DNA of 64,000 bases from Bacillus sp. X1(2014) (GTDB lineage: Bacteria > Bacillota > Bacilli > Bacillales_B > DSM-18226), in NCBI RefSeq assembly GCF_007678255.1, contig NZ_VEED01000019.1, forward strand, positions 1 through 64,000, read 5' to 3'. The position numbers and the translations under genes are program-made. Positions 1 to 7,481 of the stretch are shown here, one piece after another. How positions within the stretch are numbered: position 1 is the first letter of the stretch; each line of letters opens with the position of its first letter. A model generated the notes under the pieces. The model was not told the DNA's origin and did no database searches. It worked only from the letters and a program-made list of their open reading frames with translations.

Positions 1-98
1 TACACAAAAAATAAATCAGCTGCTTAACATTGTTTTTCATCAGGAATGAATTTACACATAATAATGGGCTTGACTAAAAATAACCAAAATAGAAGGAG

Positions 99-235
99 AG
101 ATTCCGCCTATTGACATGAAAAACGTGAAAATGGGAGATTTTGCTGTGCATAAGCGGAAAAACTTCCCTTATTTACCCCGAAACAAGCTTCGTTATGCAT
201 TTAACCGGAAAATCTCCGCTTATTTACTCTTGTCT
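99..235. repeat. degenerate short-unit repeat array (weak)
   Basis: Intergenic stretch downstream of mdeA in which short phrases recur imperfectly: CGGAAAAAC-TTCC-TTATTTAC, CCGAAAC-TTCG and CGGAAAATC-TCCGC-TTATTTAC. Each unit pairs a CGGAAA-type phrase with a TCCGCTTATTTA-type phrase, so single units are also partly self-complementary. Spacing is irregular, at about 22 to 29 bases. I see no convincing gene in positions 1-309; the small open frames there read through the repeat. It resembles the arrays at 50.7 and 61.8 kb. Confidence 0.4.
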
Positions 236-309
236 GTAACTCGACTAAGGACAAGACAACTTATTTTAAGAAAAGCACCTCTTAAAATTTTCCTTTATGC
301 TCTTTTCTA

Positions 310-1494
310 TTAAATCTTTTCCAGTGCCTGTTCGAGGTCTTCTTGAAGATCCTCCCATGCTTCTAGACCAACGGATAGCCGAAGCAAGGTGTCATCAAAG
401 CCCATTTTTCTTCGTTCCTCTTCTGGTACTACGGCATGGGTCATTGTTGCAGGATGTTGGATTAATGTCTCGGCATCACCGAGACTAACAGCAATTTTTA
501 TTAATTGCAGCTGATTCATCAACTGTTGCGCCGTCCCCTTTGTTCCTCTGATCGTAAAAGATATAAGCCCGCCAGGTTGTTTCATTTGTTTTTTAGCGAT
601 CGAAAAATCTTGATGTTCCGGATCTCCAGGAAAATAAACCATTTCGATTTTCGGATGGTCTTTCAAAAAAAGAAACAATTTACTGGCATTTTCACAGTGG
701 CGGTCCATGCGAAGTGGCAGTGTTTTCATCCCTCTTAATAGTAGCCAAGCATCAAAAGGTGAGATAATCCCACCGATGTCTTTTTGGGTCGTCTTTGAGA
801 CCTGTTTAATAAACTCCTTCCTCCCTATGGCAAGCCCCGCAATGACATCTCCATGTCCGCAGATATATTTGGTTGCACTATGAATGACAACATCGCAACC
901 TAGTGTTAGAGGGGTTTGAATATAAGGGGAACAAAATGTATTATCAACCACAACAGGAATCCCTTTTTCATTCGCTACCCTCGCCACTAATCCTAAATCT
1001 ACCAATTTCATTGTAGGATTTATCGGCGTTTCAATATAGATACAAGCGGTGTTTGGACGGATTTCTTGTTCTAATAATTCCGCCGAGTTCATTAAAGAAA
1101 AGTCGTGGTCAATTCCATATTTCTCTTTTAATAACTCTAACAATCCAAATGTACAACCATAAACTCCTTGTGAACAAAGAATATGATCCCCAGTCTTTGT
1201 TAAGGCCACTAACACTGCACTGACGGCCGCCATTCCAGACGAAAACGCTAAGCCCGCTTCCCCTTGTTCAAGAACTGCGATCCTGTCTTCTAATATTTTC
1301 ACAGTTGGATTTCCTAAGCGAGAATAAATAAAGCCCTCTTCCTGACCAGCAAACCTTCTTTCCCCTTGTTCGGCGTTGGCAAAAGTGAAGGTAGATGTTT
1401 GATATAACGGAGGAACTAAACTGTCTTGATGTTCATCCGCCTTGTAGCCTGAATGAATAACTTCCGTTTCAAACCGTGATTTCTTTTTCCCCAT
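310..1494 (-). CDS. mdeA: methionine gamma-lyase (PLP-dependent)
   Basis: 394-residue Cys/Met-metabolism PLP enzyme, predicted to cleave L-methionine to methanethiol, 2-oxobutyrate and ammonia in the cytoplasm. The PLP-binding lysine is K209 in the SATKYxxGH motif. A YGCTFG segment places a cysteine at C114 next to Y112; this cysteine is the hallmark separating methionine gamma-lyases from cystathionine gamma-lyases and synthases, where it is usually Gly or Pro. Length is normal for the family. The ATG follows an AGGAGG site at 8-base spacing. A perfect cre box sits just upstream, so CcpA repression on preferred carbon is likely. Cystathionine gamma-lyase is the alternative, but the cysteine argues against it. 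Confidence 0.85.
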   Translation of the reverse strand: MGKKKSRFETEVIHSGYKADEHQDSLVPPLYQTSTFTFANAEQGERRFAGQEEGFIYSRLGNPTVKILEDRIAVLEQGEAGLAFSSGMAAVSAVLVALTKTGDHILCSQGVYGCTFGLLELLKEKYGIDHDFSLMNSAELLEQEIRPNTACIYIETPINPTMKLVDLGLVARVANEKGIPVVVDNTFCSPYIQTPLTLGCDVVIHSATKYICGHGDVIAGLAIGRKEFIKQVSKTTQKDIGGIISPFDAWLLLRGMKTLPLRMDRHCENASKLFLFLKDHPKIEMVYFPGDPEHQDFSIAKKQMKQPGGLISFTIRGTKGTAQQLMNQLQLIKIAVSLGDAETLIQHPATMTHAVVPEEERRKMGFDDTLLRLSVGLEAWEDLQEDLEQALEKI

Positions 1495-1511
1495 TTTGGA
1501 TTCCTCCTGTT

Positions 1512-1525
1512 TGAAAACGTTTACA
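1512..1525 (-). promoter_or_regulatory. cre box (CcpA site) upstream of mdeA
   Basis: TGAAAACGTTTACA matches the cre consensus TGWAANCGNTNWCA at every fixed position. It lies 18 bases upstream of the mdeA ATG, between the likely promoter and the ribosome binding site, where CcpA acts as a roadblock or repressor. The identical 14-mer occurs upstream of gltP at 9787-9800. ccpA itself is at 20.6 kb. Confidence 0.8.
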
Positions 1526-1566
1526 TATAATTATTTTATAATATGTCAGTTAGGTAAATATCGTTA

Positions 1567-1602
1567 GGGCACTCTTAAACATGAGTGCCTACCTAACTAA
1601 CT
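1567..1602. repeat. inverted repeat between dgcP and mdeA
   Basis: GGCACTC / GAGTGCC form a 7-bp stem around an 8-base loop, and flanking TTAGG / CCTAA arms could lengthen it. There is no clear U-tract, so it may be a weak terminator for the upstream cyclase gene or part of the mdeA leader. Confidence 0.4.
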
Positions 1603-3023
1603 CTTATATTTTGCTCTTGTATGACGACCTTGTTCTTTCCAGTCCCCTTTGCAATATACAGTGCTTCATCTGCCCGTTTAAATAAGTAGTTGTAAGCATC
1701 GACCTGTTCCTTATTCCAATAAGAAACACCACAAGAAACTGTAATATGCGGATCAGAGGATTCAGCTATCTTTTTCACTAATCTTTCAGCCACAGCAGTT
1801 CCTTTGTCTAATGGGACTCCTGGAAGATAAAGGGCCAACTCTTCCCCGCCCCAACGGGCACCAATATCTTCTCCGCGGATATTGTTCTTTATCAGGTTAG
1901 CCACCTGTACAAGAACTTGATCTCCCACCTGGTGTCCATATGAATCATTTATTTCTTTAAAATTGTCAATATCGAGAAGGATAAAAGTACCCTCTCCGGA
2001 CTCTTTCATTGACCTCTGAATTCTCTCATCCAAAAATTTACGTGAATAGAGCTTTGTTAGGTGATCGGTAATAATCATATGCTCCAACTCTTCTCTGAGC
2101 ATAGAATTGGTTAGTGCAAGCGATGAATGATGAATAAGTGACTGAAGGAGTTTAAATGTATCAAAAGAAAAGAAATAGGGCTTTTGATGCATTACAATGG
2201 AAAAACCTTTTAATTTTTCGCTATGAATCATTGGAACTGCGAGTATCGAATGAAATCTTGGTGTATTTTTTATGTTATGGAGGGTGAAATCTCCAATAAA
2301 TAAAGGATTTTTTTCACGTTCAATTTTTCCCTTTAAATAATCAATATAAAATTTGGCTTGTGGTGTGTAAAAGTAGGGTGTTGAGCCTGGGAGTATTTTT
2401 ACCTTAGCATGTTCGTTGGTGAATAAGAAAAATCCAACTTCTTGTGCATCAATGGAAGAGATGATTTGTTCTGACATATATGTCATCGTATCAACTAATC
2501 GCAGGTTGGAATTTAAGCAATGCGAAGTTTCGTTGATTAATTGTAAATTGAAGATTTCCTGCTTTGATTGTTGATGGAGAGAAGCATTTTCTAAAGAACT
2601 ACCCGCAGCGCTCGCCAGTAAACTAATAAACTCTACCTCAAACTCATGGAATTCAGCCGCTGTTGCTGTCACAACCTGCAAAACACCATAGGTTACTTGT
2701 CTCCCTTTTAGGGGGGCATAAATAATGGCATGGTCACCAGTAGTGGAATACTCAAATTGAAGTTCTCCTGATCCATAAGCTTTGATAGCTGCAATATTTT
2801 CACTATCATATTCAAGTTCAATAATTGGAAGTTCATTATGACTATATGTATCCTGTGAAAGCAATAGGGAAAAGGAGGTGTCAGGATATAATTCTTTCAA
2901 AGTAACACATAATTCAGCCAAAAGGTTCTCTACATCCAACGATGAATGAAGTGTTTCTGTAATCTCTATTAATTGTTTGTACCTTTTTATTTGCCACTGT
3001 AAATCACACTCGAGAATATCCAT
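1593..3023 (-). CDS. dgcP: GAF-GAF-GGDEF diguanylate cyclase (DgcP/YtrP-like)
   Basis: 476 residues with no membrane segment or signal peptide, hence a cytoplasmic sensor enzyme. Two GAF-like domains occupy roughly residues 15-150 and 160-305, followed by a GGDEF domain from about 318. The active-site motif is GGEEL at 392-396, with the acidic residues intact and a Leu at the last position. An RxxD inhibitory site (RGED, 383-386) sits exactly five residues before it, so product inhibition by c-di-GMP is expected. The metal-binding DIDNFKEIND segment is present. Position next to rpsD matches B. subtilis ytrP, which encodes the cyclase DgcP. The ligand of the GAF domains cannot be read from the sequence. 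Confidence 0.75.
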   Translation of the reverse strand: MDILECDLQWQIKRYKQLIEITETLHSSLDVENLLAELCVTLKELYPDTSFSLLLSQDTYSHNELPIIELEYDSENIAAIKAYGSGELQFEYSTTGDHAIIYAPLKGRQVTYGVLQVVTATAAEFHEFEVEFISLLASAAGSSLENASLHQQSKQEIFNLQLINETSHCLNSNLRLVDTMTYMSEQIISSIDAQEVGFFLFTNEHAKVKILPGSTPYFYTPQAKFYIDYLKGKIEREKNPLFIGDFTLHNIKNTPRFHSILAVPMIHSEKLKGFSIVMHQKPYFFSFDTFKLLQSLIHHSSLALTNSMLREELEHMIITDHLTKLYSRKFLDERIQRSMKESGEGTFILLDIDNFKEINDSYGHQVGDQVLVQVANLIKNNIRGEDIGARWGGEELALYLPGVPLDKGTAVAERLVKKIAESSDPHITVSCGVSYWNKEQVDAYNYLFKRADEALYIAKGTGKNKVVIQEQNIRVS

Positions 3024-3181
3024 TTAGGTTTCACCCGATCTAATTCCAGATATATACATCGTTCCTTAATTATAGTTAATTTTCAGACACTTTGGCGATA
3101 TTTATTTGTATAAATTATTAACTTTTATTAAAATAATATTTTCGACAAAATTCTTCTGAACGCACTCTTTAAAAAATATTC

Positions 3182-3211
3182 TTGACTTTAAGGGAATAAA
3201 AATTATATAAT
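3182..3211 (+). promoter_or_regulatory. sigma-A promoter of rpsD
   Basis: TTGACT, an 18-base spacer and TATAAT. Transcription would start near 3218, giving a leader of about 185 nucleotides before the rpsD start codon. Confidence 0.7.
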
Positions 3212-3404
3212 ACTTTTTGTGTAAAATATTGCAGCCTATTGTGTTCACTTTGAATAGTCTCATTTTATTCCTCATATTTAAATGATGGTGTATCTCGTAA
3301 CCCTTAGCTGCAAGGGCGAAGGTGCATGAAAATAAAATGGCTGTCAAAGAGTCTCATAACGGTTTTTATTTTACCAAAATAAAAACACGAAGGAGGAGTC
3401 ATTC
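3212..3404 (+). promoter_or_regulatory. rpsD mRNA leader, probable S4 autoregulatory region
   Basis: Long untranslated leader between the promoter and the rpsD ATG. It contains a CCCTT/AAGGG hairpin at about 3301-3316 and a perfect 11-bp inverted repeat (arms at 3362-3372 and 3376-3386) ending just before the AGGAGG ribosome binding site at 3391. In Bacillus, S4 represses its own synthesis by binding the rpsD leader, and this leader is long and structured enough to do that. The fold was not computed. No protein gene is seen between 3024 and 3404. Confidence 0.55.
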
Positions 3405-4007
3405 ATGGCTCGTTATACTGGCTCTAGCTGGAAAATTTCCCGTCGTCTTGGAATCTCTCTAAGCGGCACAGGTAAAGAATTAGAAAAGCGTCCTTACGCT
3501 CCTGGACAACATGGTCCAAACCAACGCAAAAAGCTTTCTGAATACGGATTACAATTACAAGAGAAGCAAAAGCTTCGTCATATGTATGGCGTAACTGAGC
3601 GTCAATTCCGTAATCTTTTTGATAAAGCTGGCAAATTAGCTGGTATCCACGGTGAAAACTTCATGGTTCTTCTTGAATCACGTCTTGACAACGTTGTATA
3701 CCGTTTAGGTTTAGCTCGTACTCGTCGTGGAGCACGTCAATTAGTTAACCACGGCCACATCTTAGTTAATGGTTCACGCGTTGATATTCCATCATTCCGC
3801 GTAACTCCTGGTCAAACAATCAGTGTTCGTGAAAAATCACGCAACCTTGATGTGATCAAAGAAGCGATCGAAGTGAACAACTTTGTTCCTGACTTCTTAA
3901 CTTTCGATGCTGACAAATTAGAAGGTACTTTCACTCGTTTACCTGAGCGTTCTGAATTACCTGCTGAAATTAACGAAGCTCTTATCGTTGAATTCTACTC
4001 TCGTTAA
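3405..4007 (+). CDS. rpsD: 30S ribosomal protein S4
   Basis: 200 residues, the standard length for Bacillus S4. It opens with [14 protein letters not shown] and carries the S4 RNA-binding domain from about residue 90 ([21 protein letters not shown]). S4 is a primary 16S rRNA binder that nucleates assembly of the small-subunit body and doubles as a translational autoregulator. It is monocistronic here: its own promoter and leader precede it and a strong terminator follows. The ATG has a strong AGGAGG site. Confidence 0.98.
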   Translation: MARYTGSSWKISRRLGISLSGTGKELEKRPYAPGQHGPNQRKKLSEYGLQLQEKQKLRHMYGVTERQFRNLFDKAGKLAGIHGENFMVLLESRLDNVVYRLGLARTRRGARQLVNHGHILVNGSRVDIPSFRVTPGQTISVREKSRNLDVIKEAIEVNNFVPDFLTFDADKLEGTFTRLPERSELPAEINEALIVEFYSR

Positions 4008-4034
4008 TTGATTTGCTTATTAAATAACAATCAC

Positions 4035-4080
4035 AAAAACCCTAGAAACTGCGTTTTATCAACGTTTCTAGGGTTTTTTA
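4035..4080 (+). terminator. rpsD intrinsic terminator
   Basis: CCCTAGAAAC / GTTTCTAGGG stem followed by TTTTTT, with an A-tract on the other side, so it may also work for transcription from the minus strand. Confidence 0.85.
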
Positions 4081-4083
4081 TTT

Positions 4084-4563
4084 TTACTCTGCTAATATTG
4101 TATTCTCCCCCCAAAGAAAATGGGGGCTTTTTGGGGAAGGTTCTAACAAAATCATTCCTAAGAAGATAGCACTGCCTTTATATGGAGTTCGTTGTGTATT
4201 GTAGTTGATAACGAAACCGTAGGTATAAGCTGAGATATTCAAGTTTTCAGCACTCTTCCATTGACCTCGAGTTTTACTTCTTGATTGCCAAGTGTTGTAA
4301 AGTTTTGATGTTGGATCATCTACCCAAACATCATCGATTGTGATTTTTCGGTAAGGCATTTTGGTACCCGGATTTCCATAACGTCCAAATGCTGTTCCAA
4401 TTGGAGACTTTTTACCGCCTTCATGCATATTTGTTGCAGAGGCAAATCCATATTTACCAATATGGCCTGTTGTGGTTAAAACAGGAACCCATTTACCTTG
4501 AAAAAACAAGAATAAGAAAAGGGGCAAGGCACAAACTATCCTAAAAAGGAGAGTGTATATCAT
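4084..4563 (-). pseudogene. L,D-transpeptidase (YkuD/YafK-type) remnant lacking the catalytic motif
   Basis: The readable protein has a hydrophobic N-terminus (about residues 4-22), then matches the middle of secreted L,D-transpeptidase-like proteins: VPVLTTTGHIGKYG, NPGTKMPYRKI, a WVDDPTSKLYNTW segment and VINYNTQ. The family continues with IFLH and a GC(V/I)S catalytic cysteine motif. Here the frame diverges right after AIFL and ends about 25 residues later with neither the His nor the Cys. No Shine-Dalgarno precedes the ATG, which also overlaps a small plus-strand frame. I read it as a fragment broken at the 3' end and probably the 5' end; peptidoglycan crosslinking activity is not expected. 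Confidence 0.65.
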
Positions 4564-4705
4564 GGATGAAAAGGGCTTAAAACAAAACGCTAGTAATACT
4601 TTACATACGAATAAACAGAAAACTTTAGATAAAATAGCAAGTATTGATGAGTTGAAAAAAGAGCATGAACCAGAGTATGTCTTTTTATATTGGGATGAAT
4701 TGTGA
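4562..4705 (+). CDS. small hypothetical protein, 47 aa
   Basis: ATG with an AAAGGAGAG ribosome binding site about 9 bases upstream, followed by a 47-codon frame for a charged soluble peptide starting MDEKGLKQNASN and ending YVFLYWDEL. Its start overlaps the first codon of the opposite-strand transpeptidase remnant. I do not recognise the family. The good ribosome binding site is the main argument for expression; it could equally be a remnant of a longer gene. Confidence 0.35.
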   Translation: MDEKGLKQNASNTLHTNKQKTLDKIASIDELKKEHEPEYVFLYWDEL

Positions 4706-4749
4706 TAAGAATCTTAGAGAAAATGAAATGGATAGAATAATACCAAAAT

Positions 4750-4779
4750 AAAGCAATTCTCCTTATAGAGAATTGCTTT
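4750..4779 (+). repeat. perfect inverted repeat, possible terminator
   Basis: AAAGCAATTCTC / GAGAATTGCTTT, a 12-bp stem with a 6-base loop, 44 bases after the small 47-aa frame. It lacks a following U-tract beyond the stem itself. Confidence 0.5.
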
Positions 4780-4813
4780 CAATCTGCCAAAATTAGCAGT
4801 AGGATATTTAAGA

Positions 4814-4855
4814 AATGCACCCGTTACTTTAAGTACAATTCCTCACAATCTTTAA
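4814..4855. repeat. dispersed degenerate repeat, copy A
   Basis: Contains GCACCCGTTA, CTTTAAGTA and CTCACAATCTTTAA in that order. The same series recurs downstream at 5586-5661 and 7157-7196. A CTGCCAA/TTAGCAG pair precedes it as in the other copies. Confidence 0.45.
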
Positions 4856-4921
4856 CTCGTCAGGTTAATGTAGTTTTAAAATCGACTTACAAAAATAATG
4901 AGAATAAAATAAGCCTGAATT

Positions 4922-4966
4922 AAAAAAGGAATAAACCCGCTTCCCTGGGTTTATTCCTTTTTTTTA
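4922..4966 (-). terminator. bidirectional terminator after the CBS gene
   Basis: AATAAACCC / GGGTTTATT stem with a GC-rich loop and long A and T tracts on both sides. It lies 14 bases beyond the CBS gene stop. Confidence 0.8.
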
Positions 4967-4979
4967 TTCTGAAAATTTC

Positions 4980-5402
4980 TTATTGAAGCGGTCGAGAAAT
5001 ATCACTTAACGCATCCCCTGCTTCATTAATATGAATGTCAACTGTTGCCAGGTCACCAATAGCACAAATGCCAACCAATTCTCCATTTTGGACCACAGGG
5101 ATACGGCGGATTTGATTATCAGACATCAAACGAGCACAATCATGTGCATCTGTATCCGGAGAACAGGTAATTACATCTGAAGTCATAACATCATGGCAAT
5201 GGATTGAGCTACAGTCTTTTCCATCAGCAACACAATTAAGGACAATATCGCGGTCAGTTATTAATCCCACCACTTTTTTACCCTCACAAACCGGTACGGA
5301 ACCACAATTAATATCACGCATAATTTTTGCTGCGGCTGTCACTGGCTCATGGGGTGTACATACCTTTACATCTTTTGACATTATATCATGTACTTTTGTC
5401 AT
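4980..5402 (-). CDS. two-CBS-domain protein (YhcV-like)
   Basis: 140-residue soluble protein made of a tandem CBS pair: domain 1 begins at DIMSKDVKVCTPHE, domain 2 at DVMTSDVITCSPDT. Each ends with the usual VGxxxxxDL/I signature (VVGLITDRDI, LVGICAIGDL). CBS pairs bind adenosyl ligands and regulate partner proteins; no effector domain is fused, so the partner is unknown. I chose the ATG at 5402 because GGGAGGAAAGG sits directly upstream; an 11-residue longer frame from 5435 would bury that site in coding sequence. General-stress proteins such as YhcV are the nearest type I recognise. Confidence 0.8.
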   Translation of the reverse strand: MTKVHDIMSKDVKVCTPHEPVTAAAKIMRDINCGSVPVCEGKKVVGLITDRDIVLNCVADGKDCSSIHCHDVMTSDVITCSPDTDAHDCARLMSDNQIRRIPVVQNGELVGICAIGDLATVDIHINEAGDALSDISRPLQ

Positions 5403-5524
5403 TTTTTCCTTTCCTCCCTTTTCGGTTAAAATCATTTTTCTAATGTATTTTCTCCATTCAGAATTAAAATATTACTTACTTAAATTTTAGGGAGGCATTT
5501 GAACTAAGGGACATTGTTGACTTA

Positions 5525-5661
5525 ACCTGCTTCGTTAGTACGATAAAAAATAGCCACCAAATTGGCAGCTTGAACTTCAAGTTTTGCACCCGTTCGTAAT
5601 ATAAGGTTAGCCAGATTTTTCTGGTTGACCTTTAGCTTAAGTACATTGTTTCACAAACTTA
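5525..5661. repeat. dispersed degenerate repeat, copy B
   Basis: Longest of three related copies: CTTCGTTAGTACGAT, then a CCAAATTGG palindrome core and GGCAGCTTGAACTTCAAG, then TTGCACCCGTTCG, and finally CTTAAGTACATTGTTTCACAAACTTA. The last part reaches the stop codon region of the SUKH gene. Positions 5403-5524 show no gene. Confidence 0.45.
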
Positions 5662-7017
5662 ATAAAATATTTTTATGTTTTGTATGACATTCTCTATGGG
5701 TATTATCCTCTTTTTTATCACTTGCTTAGCACGGAATTGAACAAGAAAATCAATAAATTCCGACTTTGTTGGAAGATCTGATATAACATGAGTAAATTTA
5801 TTTTTTGCGACCTTCTCATGAACATACATTTCTAATGCGTGAATTACAGTTACTTCATGCTTCTCTTCTAAAGAGGTCCACCTTTCTAAGTCATCCCATG
5901 AAAAGTTTGACCTTACGAAGAGGTCGTCCCAACCTTCTGTCACAGGAAATTTAACATGATTCTCCATCCACGAAATAACATCCCTCGAATGAAAATCACC
6001 AAGATGGGAAAGTGCTTCATACCCAGTTATCTTTATATTAGATTCTTGTTCAAGAAAATTAAATACTAAAGATAGTCCCTTATCCTTACTTATACACATT
6101 GAAGTTAGATAGGAACGTAATCTAGTATCCATATTATTTTGTTTAGTTTCCCATAAGCTTCTAACCCAGGTCTCTGCGTAAATTCCTAAAACTCTTCCGA
6201 TAATCTCACATATTATCTTTTGGTCATTAAATGCCTCTTTCTTATGTAATTCTTCTATAAGGAAGTCAAATAACTCATTTCTATTAAATTTCTGGAGAAA
6301 GTCGATTGTTTCTTCATCTAATTTCTTTCGATAAACAACATAAGCTATTAGCTGTTCCATGTTATTTTTCACATCATCTAAGGTTGTCTCTGAAAATGAC
6401 TCAAACCAATGCTTCCACTTAACTGCTACTGGACTTGTAGTATTCAACCCCGTATCACTTAGAAAATATTCAAGCTGCCATTTTTCACTACCAATACACC
6501 CTAGTTCAGTAATCCTAAATAAATAATCGATAAACGAATCCGCAACATAAGTAACTGTGTCTTCTTCATGATCCCAATAAATAACTGGTTTCTCATCACT
6601 CTCAACAGACATATCAAACGCATAAATATCTCCATTTCCAGCTTGAGAAAACTCTAATTTCCCCCTCAGTGACCTTCCATAATCTTCCCCATCTTCCATT
6701 AGTTCGTTAGCTAACATATTTAAATTCTGAAGGAAGTCAATATTCCAATTTATCTCTCCAGAGAATATTTCCGTAAATTCACTAGGAATTATTGTATCTT
6801 CAGAAAATGAGTAATAAAACGAAAGTGATTTTCCCAAGTTATGTAATATGTATTTATACGAAGAAGGTAAATGATAACCTAACTCTTTTTCTTTAGCTTC
6901 TATCTCCTGTATCGTTGCTTTCTTTCCAATTTCGATTGGGTGGATTTTGCCGTTATTGTTCTCTAATTTTTGAAGTATTTGCTCCCATCTTGATATTAGA
7001 ATTTTAAAATCCTCCAT
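5659..7017 (-). CDS. SMI1/KNR4 (SUKH-1) family immunity-type protein
   Basis: 452 residues, cytoplasmic. A SUKH domain spans about residues 30-170: the ATIQEIEAKEKELGYHLPSSYKYIL segment is the characteristic N-terminal helix plus LP-x-x-Y/F motif, and GDIYAFD and YWDHEED follow. The C-terminal two thirds is a helical region without motifs I recognise, rich in aromatic and acidic residues. SUKH proteins are commonly immunity proteins against polymorphic or contact-dependent toxins. No toxin gene lies beside it, so it is an orphan. It is flanked by copies B and C of a dispersed repeat, a sign of accessory DNA. Confidence 0.75.
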   Translation of the reverse strand: MEDFKILISRWEQILQKLENNNGKIHPIEIGKKATIQEIEAKEKELGYHLPSSYKYILHNLGKSLSFYYSFSEDTIIPSEFTEIFSGEINWNIDFLQNLNMLANELMEDGEDYGRSLRGKLEFSQAGNGDIYAFDMSVESDEKPVIYWDHEEDTVTYVADSFIDYLFRITELGCIGSEKWQLEYFLSDTGLNTTSPVAVKWKHWFESFSETTLDDVKNNMEQLIAYVVYRKKLDEETIDFLQKFNRNELFDFLIEELHKKEAFNDQKIICEIIGRVLGIYAETWVRSLWETKQNNMDTRLRSYLTSMCISKDKGLSLVFNFLEQESNIKITGYEALSHLGDFHSRDVISWMENHVKFPVTEGWDDLFVRSNFSWDDLERWTSLEEKHEVTVIHALEMYVHEKVAKNKFTHVISDLPTKSEFIDFLVQFRAKQVIKKRIIPIENVIQNIKIFY

Positions 7018-7106
7018 ACTTTTTAACCCCGCTTCGATAACGTAATTCTAATTATAATTCAATATAGTTTTGCTAAATACCTTCTTGTACTAAACTACCC
7101 CTTTCG

Positions 7107-7196
7107 TTCAACAAGAAAGAGCTGCCACGATGAAAGCTCAGAAGATCTTAACCTCAAGCACCCTATAGTTTAAGTAGAAACCTTCACAATCTCTTA
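7107..7196. repeat. dispersed degenerate repeat, copy C
   Basis: CGTTCAACAAGAAAGAGCTGCC, then CTCAAGCACCCTATAGTTTAAGTA and CCTTCACAATCTCTTA, aligning with copies A and B. It sits just upstream of the SUKH gene. In the rest of 7018-7481 I see no supported gene, only this repeat and a terminator. Confidence 0.45.
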
Positions 7197-7417
7197 TACA
7201 TGTTAACATAAGTTCTAGAACCTAACTCATTACAAAAAGACGCTTTACCTATTCCGGAAAAGCGCCCTTTAATGGAATATCATAACTGTTGTTTTAACCA
7301 CTTTATTTTAAATAGAGGAAACGCCCTTAACGAAATCGGATTGCTTGTGATTATTTTCTTCATGACATTCATGGTTAAGAAAAAATTCTATTAAAAAATC
7401 TATTACTGCAAACATCT

Positions 7418-7450
7418 AAAAGGGCAGCCCTGGCCCTTTTTTGTTTTTTC
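7418..7450 (-). terminator. intrinsic terminator after glnL
   Basis: AAAAGGGC / GCCCTTTT stem around a 7-base loop. A longer T-tract lies on the plus side, and the minus side has TTTT, so it may act in both directions. Confidence 0.6.
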
Positions 7451-7481
7451 AAAGAGGATACTTGTTTGAACGAGATGCAAT

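Noticed and set aside
264..287. Terminator of mdeA
   Set aside because: TTTTAAGA / TCTTAAAA is a perfect but AT-only 8-bp stem with no following T-run; too weak to call.
3102..3347. 81-codon frame on the minus strand upstream of rpsD
   Set aside because: Covers the rpsD promoter and leader, no ribosome binding site.
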